From positions 1-64,000 of the forward strand of contig MVRE01000014.1 in NCBI GenBank assembly GCA_002067895.1: a stretch of DNA of 64,000 bases. Reading direction: 5' to 3'. The position numbers and the translations under genes were made by a program. The notes under the pieces are model-generated. The model had not been told where the DNA came from, made no database searches, and saw only the letters and a program-made list of their open reading frames with translations. The stretch is from Methanoregula sp. PtaU1.Bin051. Lineage in GTDB: Archaea; Halobacteriota; Methanomicrobia; Methanomicrobiales; Methanospirillaceae. Shown in pieces: positions 36,922 to 45,384 of the stretch (its first letter is position 1; each line of letters begins with the position of its first letter).

Positions 36922-38781
36922 ATGCAGGACATGACGTCAGTCTCGGTTCTCTGTGTTGACGACGAGGAGATGCTCCTGGACCTTGCCGGGAAATTCCTCG
37001 AGCGGATGGATACGTTCACGGTCAGGAAAGCATCGTCGGCATTCGAAGCCCTTTCGCTCCTTGCATCGTTCCCGTATGATGTCATTGTGTCCGACTACCA
37101 GATGCCCGACATGAACGGGATTGATTTTTTAAAAGAGGTAAAAAGGCTTTACCCTGACATCCCGTTCATCCTTTTTACCGGCAAGGGAAGGGAGGAGGTC
37201 GTTATCGAGGCAATCAACAACGGCGCGTCGTTCTACCTCCAGAAGGGCGGCGACCCGAAAACGCAGTTCGCCGAGCTGGCGCACAAGATCCGGCGCGCCG
37301 TGTCCCAGGCCCGGGCGGAGAAGGTGCTCCTTAAGAACATCACGATCCTTAAGCAGCAGGAGGAGGTTATCCGCGAACGGGAGAACTTCTACCGTGCTGT
37401 CTTTGAGACGACCGGCACTGCGATGATGGTCATTGAGGAGGATATGATAATCTCCCTTGCGAACGCGGAGTGCGAGCGAATGAGCGGGTATCCCCGCTCC
37501 GAGATCGAGGGGAAGAAGCGCTGGACGGAGTTCGTTTCTAATGAGGACCTTCCGCAGATGCTGGAACGCCATCGCGTCCGGCGGGACAGGGCGGGTAGTG
37601 CACCCCTTCATTACGAGTTCACCTTAATCGACCGGGCCGGGGAGCAGCGGAGAATCTTCTTAACCATCGATCTGATACCGGGCACGAAAAGGAGTGTTGC
37701 ATCGTTAATTGACATTACCGGCCGGATCCGGGCGGAAAAGGCGCTAAGGCAGTCAGAGGCCCTCCACCGTACGATCTTCGAGATCTCCCCTGACCCGATC
37801 GCGATGACCGATGAGAGGGGGATGCTTATCCGTGTATCGCCGTCCGCCCTGCAACTCTTCGGCCTCAGTTCAGCGGACGAGGCGATCGGGAAACCGCTTT
37901 TCGACTGGATCGAACCGGGGTTCCGGGCCGAAGCGCGGGAGCGCGTGCTCGGGTTTATCAGCAGTTCGTCACCGACGTCGATTGCAAGCATGTACCCCCT
38001 CATCCGGAAAGACGGAACCCGTTTTTTCGCGGAGATCAGCTCGTCCGTATTGCGGGACGGGAACGCCACGCCAATCGGGATGCTCTCGATCCTCCGCGAC
38101 GTAACGGATCGGGTCAACACGGAGAACGCGCTGAAACGGGCGAACGTAAAGCTCGGGCTGCTTGCGACAACGACCCGGCACGACATCGTCAACAAGTTAA
38201 CAGTGCTGCTAGGCTACATCGAGCTTGCGCAGGAGAAGTGCAGCCCCGACGTCCTCCGTGAGTACCTTGCAAAGATACGGACGGCCGCCGACACGGTTGA
38301 GGCGCAGGTGCAGGTGGCGGACTACGAGAACCTCGGCACGGAGACGCCGCGCTGGCAGAACGTCGGCACCATTGCCGGAACGGCATTCTCCGGCCTTGGC
38401 ACCGACCATATCTCGTTCGAGAACGGGTGCGAATCGCTCGAGGTCTTCACCGACCCGCTCTTTGGAAACGCGATCTACAACTTAATAGACAACGCGCTGC
38501 GCCACGGGAAGAACCTGTCCCGTATCGCGGTCCGGTACGAGAAGAACGGCCCTGATATCCTCCTTGTCGTCGAGGACGACGGAATCGGGATTCCGGTCGG
38601 GGAGAAGGAGAAGATCTTCACCCGCGGGTACGGGAAGAACACGGGCCTCGGTCTCTTTGTCGTCCGCGAGATCCTCGGGATTACCGGCATGTCGATCACC
38701 GAGACCGGCACGTCCGGAGAAGGGGCCCGGTTTACGATTCGGATCCCGGCCGGGCACTTCCGGTTTGTGGACGCGGCGTAA
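36922..38781 (+). CDS. Receiver-PAS-PAS sensor histidine kinase
   Basis: A 619-residue soluble protein. The receiver domain (about 5-122) has VLCVDDEEMLLDL, phosphoacceptor Asp in VSDYQMPDMNGIDFL and FTGKGREE. A short coil leads to PAS 1 (about 152-267) and PAS 2 (about 280-395). The kinase core has the archaeal H-box TTRHDIVNKLTVLLGYIELA (His about 417), the N-box YNLIDNALRHG, and ATP loops DDGIGIP and GLGLFVVREILG. There is no TM segment. The N-terminal receiver suggests it is a relay driven by another kinase. No separate regulator is adjacent. Confidence 0.9.
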   Translation: MQDMTSVSVLCVDDEEMLLDLAGKFLERMDTFTVRKASSAFEALSLLASFPYDVIVSDYQMPDMNGIDFLKEVKRLYPDIPFILFTGKGREEVVIEAINNGASFYLQKGGDPKTQFAELAHKIRRAVSQARAEKVLLKNITILKQQEEVIRERENFYRAVFETTGTAMMVIEEDMIISLANAECERMSGYPRSEIEGKKRWTEFVSNEDLPQMLERHRVRRDRAGSAPLHYEFTLIDRAGEQRRIFLTIDLIPGTKRSVASLIDITGRIRAEKALRQSEALHRTIFEISPDPIAMTDERGMLIRVSPSALQLFGLSSADEAIGKPLFDWIEPGFRAEARERVLGFISSSSPTSIASMYPLIRKDGTRFFAEISSSVLRDGNATPIGMLSILRDVTDRVNTENALKRANVKLGLLATTTRHDIVNKLTVLLGYIELAQEKCSPDVLREYLAKIRTAADTVEAQVQVADYENLGTETPRWQNVGTIAGTAFSGLGTDHISFENGCESLEVFTDPLFGNAIYNLIDNALRHGKNLSRIAVRYEKNGPDILLVVEDDGIGIPVGEKEKIFTRGYGKNTGLGLFVVREILGITGMSITETGTSGEGARFTIRIPAGHFRFVDAA

Positions 38782-38862
38782 AGACCGGATAACCATAAGC
38801 GGCCCGATCTTATTTTACGCAGGAATTTTTTTGTATGAAAATTTTTGGCCGCATGAATTTCT

Positions 38863-38883
38863 GAGCCGGAATTTTTCCGGCTT
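38863..38883 (+). terminator. Hairpin downstream of the histidine kinase
   Basis: An 8-bp stem GAGCCGGA / TCCGGCTT (the last pair G-T) encloses a T-rich loop of five bases and lies 82 bases after the kinase stop. It is followed by an A-run, so it could act in either direction. Confidence 0.4.
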
Positions 38884-39238
38884 CAGAAAAAAATTGCCTG
38901 GAATTTTTCCCCGGAAATTTCCGCGCTTGAAATTTACCGGAACGAAAAATTCTTGGCATCAGGTTTAATGCGGGCCGGAATTGACCCCCATTAACAGGTT
39001 GTTACGGGTCTGATGTGGTGCAACCTGACAAGGCAACAGCCAGGATCGACCCCTCCGTAAGACCCATAACCCTCCAAGGAAAATAAGCCCGTATCAGGCC
39101 CGGATGTACCTCTTTTCCCTCTGTACCCTCTGTTAAAGGGGTAATAATTCGGAAAAACGCGGAACCCGGGCCGGAACAACCAGACATTTTCCGGCGGGAA
39201 TTGGAGAGGTCATATTTGGCAACGTTTGGGCGGGACGA

Positions 39239-39289
39239 AACTACCCGCAGGGTAGTTGAGACCGTGAGAAGAACTTAAAAACGTTCTTC
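39239..39289. repeat. Two adjacent perfect inverted repeats
   Basis: AACTACCC-gca-GGGTAGTT (39239-39257, 8-bp stem) is followed ten bases later by GAAGAAC-8 nt-GTTCTTC (39268-39289, 7-bp stem). No gene is adjacent. The first hairpin with its GAAA... and ...TTGAGAC flanks has the general shape of a CRISPR repeat, but only one copy is present. Confidence 0.45.
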
Positions 39290-39643
39290 GAGGGCAATCG
39301 GGAGGGGGATCGGACTACCACCTGCTTATACGGCATAAAGGGGGGTTCAGTCCAGGCAGGATCCAGATGGATCTACTCTCATGTCTTACAGAATCCGCGG
39401 TGACCTGCTCAGATAGCATCTCCGACGGTAGATTGGTTTGGTACATCTCCCTGAACCCCCGTCTATACGTCATTTCCGGGGATAATTCCCGAAAAACCGG
39501 GGATAATCACCATTTCCAGCTAGTTCTCAGACGTAATTTACAGGAAACAAATATCAACAAAGTGGCGGGTTATCGGGAGTTTGGATGAACTGCATTATGC
39601 CGGAAATGGTTGCTACCCCACTTTTTTTGGGCCCGAGTCGTTA

Positions 39644-39832
39644 ACCCCTCAGTCCTTTGCGCGGGCTCTTATGACGGGCATATCGCGAGCTCCTTGATTC
39701 GATGCCGCGGTACTTCCTGCTTATCTCACTAATCGCGTTCGGGCTGTACCCGCAGTCTGGCGTGCGGCTTGCGACACTCTTTGGCTTGAATTCAGGGCTG
39801 AATGAGGCGATGATACTGCCGGCCGGAGCCAT
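39644..39832 (-). pseudogene. Possible scrap of an IS3-like OrfA
   Basis: A leftward frame of about 60 codons contains FSPEFKPKSVAS and GYSPNAISEISRKY. The former resembles the FSPEFKxxVV start of IS3-family OrfA helix-turn-helix proteins. The rest does not match and no terminal repeats or OrfB are visible. This is very weak support. Confidence 0.2.
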
Positions 39833-39894
39833 GAAAAGCGGGCCGGACTGAAAAAAACACCGGTTTATAATCTCCTGCGGGAATATTTGCGCTG

Positions 39895-40683
39895 ATGAAG
39901 GCGCGATCGGTTCTTCCTGCCCTCGTACTCCTCACCGCCGTGATGATCTCCGCTGCGTGCACGCAGTCCGGTCCGAAGGCAGGCCCGGTCCCGCCTGCAA
40001 CTGTGACCGTGACTCCTGCCCCGGTAGCGGTCATAACAACCGTGGCCGCAGGCCTTCCGGCAGCAGAGCCGGCCGGTACGATAACGCTGTCGCCGCCGCC
40101 CCTGCCGGTGACACCGGTGCAGGTGCTGACCGGCTACCGGTCGTTCCGGGATCCTCTCTTCTCTTTCGAGTACCCGGCCTCATGGCAGTCCAACAGGACC
40201 ACGCGGCTTCTGCCGGAATATGTCCACGACATGAGCGGGTGCAGGGTGACAACCTACTACGAGACCTACGAGGACCAACGGTTCTTCGTATCCCCTGACA
40301 GGAATGCGATCATCTTCACCTCCGTTGTCAGAACGCGGACCAACATCTGGCCCCGCGATCTAGACGGGGAGATCAATTACGCGGATGTCGTCAACAGGGT
40401 CATCGGGGATCAGGCACACTGTGCCAATACCCCGGCAGGCACCATCAGGATATCGGGAGTTGCACCGGCTGCCATGGCAGGGGTCTCCTACCGTGCAACG
40501 CGGGTCGATTTCGGGAAGAACAACAGCACCGGGTTTGTGGACGGTTCCGGCACCATGTTTATGGTTACCGGCAGGAACAACCACGGGATCTTCGGGTATT
40601 ACGAGACAACCGGCAGCAGCGGGACATGGGGAAAGACTGGTGAAAAGCTGTCAGGCACGCTCACGCTCGATCCGGACTTCTGA
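39895..40683 (+). CDS. Predicted lipoprotein, PsbP/DUF-like beta domain
   Basis: A 262-residue exported protein. The signal peptide ends in a lipobox-like ISAAC (Cys about 22). A Pro/Thr/Val-rich linker follows (about 25-75), then a globular domain opening with RDPLFSFEYPASWQ, a start typical of PsbP-like or lipocalin-type domains. Several cysteines in the mature part (DMSGCRV, QAHCAN) could form a disulfide. Function unknown. It is the first of three exported proteins on this strand. Confidence 0.68.
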   Translation: MKARSVLPALVLLTAVMISAACTQSGPKAGPVPPATVTVTPAPVAVITTVAAGLPAAEPAGTITLSPPPLPVTPVQVLTGYRSFRDPLFSFEYPASWQSNRTTRLLPEYVHDMSGCRVTTYYETYEDQRFFVSPDRNAIIFTSVVRTRTNIWPRDLDGEINYADVVNRVIGDQAHCANTPAGTIRISGVAPAAMAGVSYRATRVDFGKNNSTGFVDGSGTMFMVTGRNNHGIFGYYETTGSSGTWGKTGEKLSGTLTLDPDF

Positions 40684-40818
40684 ATTTTTTTCCCGGAACT
40701 GTTCCGGTCAGCCCTCCCGCGTGCGGTATCCGCCAGCGGCAGGGTACCGCATCCCTTACTCAATCACACACCTTTTTCAATAACCTCCACCATGTTACAC
40801 TCAGTAAAGGTGATCCGC

Positions 40819-41862
40819 ATGCTTCCCGCAACCAGATCCCGGAACAGGATCGTACTCCCGCTCCTTCTCGCATTGATAGCAGCCCTCCTCCTCGCCCCGG
40901 CTTCTGCCCTCGACATCTCAACCGACAGCCCGCCATTGTCGACGCCCACGATCTCGCAAGGCGATCCCGTCTTCATCCACGGGACAGCGACCGGCCACCC
41001 GCAGCAGGGGCTGCAGATCTGGCTGGTCGGGAACAACTTCGTCCGTATAACAAACGTCGCGGTCAACAACGACAACACGTTTGAGTACGAGCTCCGGAAG
41101 GCCGATACGCAGACCATGTCGTCTGGCCAGTACTTCGTGCTGATTCAGCACCCGATGATGAATGGGCAGTTCGATATCGTGTACAATGCCGCGACCGGCT
41201 ATGTCCGGAACGTGCAGTATGGTGCCGTTGGCGGCACCGGGCAGGACATTTTCCAGCTGACCGGCGCAGGAGGCCTGCAGAGCCCGGCCGCGGCATCGGC
41301 GCTGATGAGCGCGGTTGCGAGCCAGAACGTAGACGACATGTTCACTACAGTCTCGTTCAACATCCAGCCGGGCAGCACCCTGATCGACCCGATCCCCGAC
41401 CACGCGGTCGGCGACCTCTTCGAGATCACCGGCTCGACCAACCTCGCGCCGGGCGACAACCTGATGGTCGAGATCACGTCCAACGCGTTCAGGCCCACAA
41501 AGAAGAGCGAACCGTCCGGATCGTACGGTGCGGCCGGCATGGTGCAGGTGCAGAAAGGCAGCGGCAGCCTGAACTATTGGTCCTTTCCGGTAGATGCATC
41601 GACGTTCACTCCGGGTGAGTACACCGTCACGGTCAGCGCGGTCCTGCAGAACGTGCGGGGAACCGCGAACTTCCGGATCGTGGAGCGCCTGCCCGCTACA
41701 ACGGTGACGACACCGCCACCTCAGGCAACAACAATCCTGACCCTGCCGACAATGACGGAAACGCCCTCGCAGACGATAACACGCGCACCGCTCCCCGTCC
41801 TGCTCATCATTGCCGCTCCCGTCCTCGCGTTCATCTGCCGGCACTGCCGGGGCAAGGTATAA
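40819..41862 (+). CDS. DUF3821 surface protein
   Basis: A 347-residue exported protein. A signal peptide (about 1-30, ending APASA) precedes a DUF3821 domain (LSTPTISQGDPVFIHGTATG, then GQYFVLIQHPMMNGQFDIVY). A second beta-rich part follows (HAVGDLFEITGSTNLAPGDN). A Thr-rich stretch leads to a C-terminal helix and a basic tail. The start is ATG 40819, six bases after GGTGAT; an earlier ATG (40792) has no ribosome site and would extend into it. The protein is probably anchored in the membrane or S-layer. Domain function is unknown. Confidence 0.82.
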   Translation: MLPATRSRNRIVLPLLLALIAALLLAPASALDISTDSPPLSTPTISQGDPVFIHGTATGHPQQGLQIWLVGNNFVRITNVAVNNDNTFEYELRKADTQTMSSGQYFVLIQHPMMNGQFDIVYNAATGYVRNVQYGAVGGTGQDIFQLTGAGGLQSPAAASALMSAVASQNVDDMFTTVSFNIQPGSTLIDPIPDHAVGDLFEITGSTNLAPGDNLMVEITSNAFRPTKKSEPSGSYGAAGMVQVQKGSGSLNYWSFPVDASTFTPGEYTVTVSAVLQNVRGTANFRIVERLPATTVTTPPPQATTILTLPTMTETPSQTITRAPLPVLLIIAAPVLAFICRHCRGKV

Positions 41863-41903
41863 GAACCGTTGACCCGCACTACTCCGTACCGTGCTGGTGT
41901 GTA

Positions 41904-42413
41904 ATGGAACCGGAAGAAAAAGAGGGTAAACAGGACAAGGAGCAGGAGAAACCGTCAGGCCCGTCCACCCCCGTCCCGCTCGTCCGGCCGCCCCAGCCGA
42001 TCAGCCATGAACCGGTGAAGCCGGCAGGCGAGAACCTCATCGAAGTAACAGACCTTACCTGGGAGAAGACGGTCGAGAAGGCAACGGACCCCGTCACTGT
42101 CATGTTCTACTCTCCGACTTGTACGTTCTGCCACCAGATGGAGCCGTACTTCCGGGCGTTTGCCAAGGAGTTTTCCGGTACCATAATCTTCGCACGGATC
42201 AACATAATAGCGAACCACTGGACGGCCGAACGCTATGGCGTTCGGAGCACGCCCACATTCAAGCTCTTCTGCAACGGCAAACCGGTAACGGAGATGATCG
42301 GGGCCGTGTACCCGGCAATCCTGAAAAAGACGGTGGAGGAAGTGCTCGTCCGCGGCAAGGAGTGCGGGAAAAAAGTGACGGAGATCGATTACGAGATCAC
42401 GGGATACGGGTAA
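41904..42413 (+). CDS. Thioredoxin-fold protein
   Basis: A 169-residue protein with a charged, Pro-rich leader (1-45) and one thioredoxin domain. The active site is CTFC in MFYSPTCTFCHQMEPYF and the cis-Pro is in RSTPTFKLFCNG. A second conserved-looking Cys follows (ECGKK). There is no signal peptide, so it is cytoplasmic. It probably reduces disulfides or acts as a protein partner. GGTG lies before ATG 41904. Confidence 0.88.
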   Translation: MEPEEKEGKQDKEQEKPSGPSTPVPLVRPPQPISHEPVKPAGENLIEVTDLTWEKTVEKATDPVTVMFYSPTCTFCHQMEPYFRAFAKEFSGTIIFARINIIANHWTAERYGVRSTPTFKLFCNGKPVTEMIGAVYPAILKKTVEEVLVRGKECGKKVTEIDYEITGYG

Positions 42414-42500
42414 AAGATCTACGCTATCCTGATTTTAAAAAAAAATCATTTCAGGCAGGTTATAAGAACGGACAGCGATCAGTGATTGGGAGAATGTTCC

Positions 42501-43358
42501 ATGAGAATAATCTGCAGCCCGATCATTTCACTCATGCTCGTCATCTGCTTCCTTGCAACCGCAGGATGCACGGGCACTTTTAGTCCTGCCTGCCAGCCGC
42601 AACAGGGTCCGGCTGTCAAATACACGGCGGTATCGTTCAATGCAACCCCGGTCCGTTACGCACCGGTCAACGGGGTCACGCTCGGGTACCGCGAGTTCGG
42701 GTCCGGCGAACCGGTCCTGATGGTGCAGGGGTTCGGTGCCACCATGGACAACTGGAACGAGACGTTCGTCTCGATCCTTGCCTCGAAATACCACGTCTAC
42801 ACCTACGACCACCGGGGAATGGGGTACAGCAGCGACAATAATGCTACGCCGACTATTGCGGGATATGCCGATGATGCTGCCGGGCTGATGGCCGCACTCG
42901 GTTATGAGAGCATGCACGTGTACGGGGTCTCCATGGGATCCTCGATCTCCCAGCAGCTTGCCATCGATCATCCCGGACGCGTACGGAAACTGATCCTCGA
43001 CTCGAGCGCGTACAGCATCCGGCTTCCCGAGACAACAAAGCTGTTCAGTGAGATTGAAGCGGCAGTTGCCGGCCCGGCCACGCCGGAAGGCATCCGGAAG
43101 GAGGCGCAGGCAAATCTCGTATGGAACGGGTCGTGGGACGGCCTGTCCGGTATTAAAAAAGACGTCATGCTCGTTGTCGGAACGAGTGACGACCTGACCC
43201 CGGACCCGGTCTCGGTGAGGATGGCCGGACAGATTAACGGGTCATGGCTTGTCCGGTTTAAGGGGCTCCCGCACGTCGGGTCGCACTATGCACCGGTGGA
43301 ATACGGGGAGAATGCCCTCTGCTTCCTTGGAATGGACGAGTCCCCGCTGACAAAATAA
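42501..43358 (+). CDS. Alpha/beta hydrolase, exported lipoprotein
   Basis: A 285-residue protein. The signal peptide has lipobox LATAGC (Cys about 22). The hydrolase domain has VLMVQGFGATMDNW (oxyanion HG-like), YDHRGMGYS, nucleophile elbow GVSMGSS (Ser about 142), Asp in VGTSDDLTP and His in LPHVGSHY. It is somewhat shorter than usual because the cap is small. It should act outside the membrane on an ester, amide or similar bond. The start is ATG 42501 after GGGAGA; five extra codons upstream are not needed. Confidence 0.85.
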   Translation: MRIICSPIISLMLVICFLATAGCTGTFSPACQPQQGPAVKYTAVSFNATPVRYAPVNGVTLGYREFGSGEPVLMVQGFGATMDNWNETFVSILASKYHVYTYDHRGMGYSSDNNATPTIAGYADDAAGLMAALGYESMHVYGVSMGSSISQQLAIDHPGRVRKLILDSSAYSIRLPETTKLFSEIEAAVAGPATPEGIRKEAQANLVWNGSWDGLSGIKKDVMLVVGTSDDLTPDPVSVRMAGQINGSWLVRFKGLPHVGSHYAPVEYGENALCFLGMDESPLTK

Positions 43359-43385
43359 TTATCCAAAAAATTTTCCGGATCATTC

Positions 43386-44597
43386 TCACACTTCGCGCCC
43401 GCACCCGGACCGCACAGCCGCATCCTTCACTGCGGCAGCAACGCGCCTTGTCACCTCTTTGTCGAGGATGTTGGGCATGATGTGGTCCTTTTTCGGCTCC
43501 GGTACCGCGGCCGCGATTGCGTGCGCTGCTGCGATCTTCATCTCGTCATTGATCCGTGATGCACAGGCGTCCAGCGCCCCGCGGAAGATCCCCGGGAACG
43601 CGAGCACGTTGTTGATCTGGTTGGGGTAATCGCTCCTCCCCGTCCCGACAACCGCGGCCCCGGCATGCCACGCCTGCTCCGGCATGATTTCCGGTACCGG
43701 GTTCGCCATCGCAAAGATGATCGGGTCCTTATCCATCCGGCGGATCATCTCTTCGGTAAGGACGCCTGGCCCCGAAACCCCGATGAAGACATCGGCGCCC
43801 TCAAGGGCATCGACAAGCGTGCCGGCCCTGCCCGTACGGTTGGTCTCATCGGCAAGGATGAACTTATACTTGTTCCGGTACAGCCCCTCGCGCCCGCGGT
43901 GGATGATCCCTTTCGTGTCGCAGACCGTGATCTCGCTCACCATGGTGCAGACGTTCGGGTCGTACCCGATGCATTTCAACAGCCTGCTGATAGCAAAACC
44001 GGCCGCCCCTGCGCCGCAGATGACGATGCGCAGGTCCTCGAACATGCGGCCGGTGACCTCGCAGGCGTTGATGAGTGCTGCCAGCACCACGACGGCCGTG
44101 CCGTGCTGGTCGTCGTGCATTACCGGGATCCCGATGTCCTGCAGGGCGTCCTCCACTTCGAAACACTTGGGTGCGGCGATGTCTTCGAGGTTGATCCCAC
44201 CGAAGACCGGCGCGATGTTTTTCACCTGGTCAACAAAATCGGTCTCGTAGCTCTCGAAGCAGATGGGGAAGGCGTCGATGCCGGCGAATTCCTTGAACAG
44301 GATCGCTTTGCCCTCCATTACCGGGATTGCGGCATAGCCCCCGATGTTCCCGAGCCCGAGCACGGCCGAGCCGTCCGTCACGATCGCGATCGTGTTCGCC
44401 TTCAGCGTGTACTTATATGCAAGGTTCCGGTCCTTTGCGATTGCCCGGCAGACCTCGGCAACGCCCGGGGTGTAAGCCCGGGAGAGGTCGAGCTTCGTCT
44501 TCAGGGGCACCTTTGGCCGGATCTCCAGCTTGCCCTTGTGCTTGCGGTGAAGGGCGAGAACCTCCTCGTCCAGTTCCTTTCCGGAGACGGGGATCAT
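43386..44597 (-). CDS. NAD(P)-dependent malic enzyme
   Basis: A 403-residue enzyme that oxidatively decarboxylates malate to pyruvate. It has the malic N-terminal domain SRAYTPGVAEVCRAIAKD, VTDGSAVLGLGNIGG and the metal-site region HDDQHGTAVVVLAAL, then the NAD-binding fold IVICGAGAAGFAIS. It is of the short prokaryotic type without a phosphotransacetylase extension. ATG 44597 is used; the open frame upstream is not malic-enzyme-like. It is divergent from the ECF operon. Confidence 0.94.
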   Translation of the reverse strand: MIPVSGKELDEEVLALHRKHKGKLEIRPKVPLKTKLDLSRAYTPGVAEVCRAIAKDRNLAYKYTLKANTIAIVTDGSAVLGLGNIGGYAAIPVMEGKAILFKEFAGIDAFPICFESYETDFVDQVKNIAPVFGGINLEDIAAPKCFEVEDALQDIGIPVMHDDQHGTAVVVLAALINACEVTGRMFEDLRIVICGAGAAGFAISRLLKCIGYDPNVCTMVSEITVCDTKGIIHRGREGLYRNKYKFILADETNRTGRAGTLVDALEGADVFIGVSGPGVLTEEMIRRMDKDPIIFAMANPVPEIMPEQAWHAGAAVVGTGRSDYPNQINNVLAFPGIFRGALDACASRINDEMKIAAAHAIAAAVPEPKKDHIMPNILDKEVTRRVAAAVKDAAVRSGCGREV

Positions 44598-44765
44598 AGT
44601 ACCCTTACCAGAATGAAGGGAGGATGCGGCAATGAACGTTCCTGTCCGGGAAAAGGGGGGGAAGTGACAGCATTGTTCCGGCCCGCAAGTGGACATGGCC
44701 ACCTGTGGACTGGAATATAAAACTGGTTGCTATTTATACATGAATGAACAAATACATACATCAAG

Positions 44766-44778
44766 GTACTAGTTAGTC
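44766..44778. promoter_or_regulatory. ACTAGT-centred element, possible TRP-box
   Basis: GTACTAGTTAGTC contains a perfect 6-bp palindrome and lies 79-91 bases before the TrpP-like start, close to a TATA-like CTATTTATA (44730-44738). Sites of the ACTAGT type have been proposed for tryptophan-gene regulation in methanogens. The link is suggestive only. Confidence 0.3.
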
Positions 44779-44856
44779 AATCCAATCCGGTTGGCCAGAC
44801 CAGACCCCCGAAATATACGCACTTCAAAAACGTTCGTCTGAAAAGTAGTGATCACC

Positions 44857-45384
44857 ATGAAGTCAAAAGATATTGCCATTGTCGGTATTCTCCTTGCCAT
44901 CGGCGCAATTTTGCGCTACTTCCTCGCCATGCTTCACACGCCTTTGACGCCGAACATGATTATCGCGTTCTACTGTCTCGCGATCATCCTGATACGGCCC
45001 AAGGTCTACGAGGCTCTTGGCATCGGTATCGTCTCCGGTATCCTCTCGATGCTGATCTCAAGCTCGATGTTCCCGCCAGCAAATCTTATCTCAGAGCCGA
45101 TAGGTGCACTCGTCTGCTTCGGGCTGTATGCAGTCCTGCGCGAGCGGACAAAGTTTGCACCTACCGCAACCACGTTTATCGCAACGCTCGCGAGCGGTTT
45201 CACGTTTGCAGCGGTAGCGATTATCGCGATCGGTGCGACGTATCTCGCGAAGTACAACGGCGACATCATGGCGTTCGTTGCGGTCTTCGTCCCGATTGTT
45301 GTCATAACGGCAGTTTTTAATGCAATCATAGTCCAGCTCCTCTACATCCCTTCCAGCAGGGTGCTTCTTAGAGGACAGGAATGA
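44857..45384 (+). CDS. ECF-type substrate component, TrpP-like (tryptophan)
   Basis: A 175-residue protein with five or six TM helices, beginning IVGILLAIGAILRYFLA. The central pattern LGIGIVSGILSMLISSSMFP with NLISEPIGALVC resembles Bacillus TrpP, a tryptophan transporter, and its size is that of an ECF S-component. ATG 44857 follows GTGATC; GTG 44848 is an alternative. Its stop overlaps the ATPase ATG (ATGA). Tryptophan is the best guess for substrate. Confidence 0.75.
   Translation: MKSKDIAIVGILLAIGAILRYFLAMLHTPLTPNMIIAFYCLAIILIRPKVYEALGIGIVSGILSMLISSSMFPPANLISEPIGALVCFGLYAVLRERTKFAPTATTFIATLASGFTFAAVAIIAIGATYLAKYNGDIMAFVAVFVPIVVITAVFNAIIVQLLYIPSSRVLLRGQE

Larger units (their letters stand above)
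38782..39894. other. 1.1-kb region without a supportable gene
   Basis: The first 170 bases are AT-tract-rich with nine AATT cores (38824-38951) and a hairpin. Further on there are two adjacent hairpins (39239-39289) and short frames without family similarity. A possible transposase scrap lies on the minus strand (39644-39832). The region looks like decayed or accessory DNA. Confidence 0.55.

Noticed and set aside
38991-39187. Two short leftward frames after the histidine kinase
   Set aside because: Gly/Pro/Arg-rich, no start signals, no recognisable fold; probably chance in decayed DNA.
39231-39290. CRISPR array
   Set aside because: Only one repeat-like hairpin; no regular copies with spacers and no cas gene in the window.
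39367-39588. 73-codon rightward frame in the gene-free region
   Set aside because: No ribosome site, no domain, low hydropathy structure and atypical codon use; not supportable.
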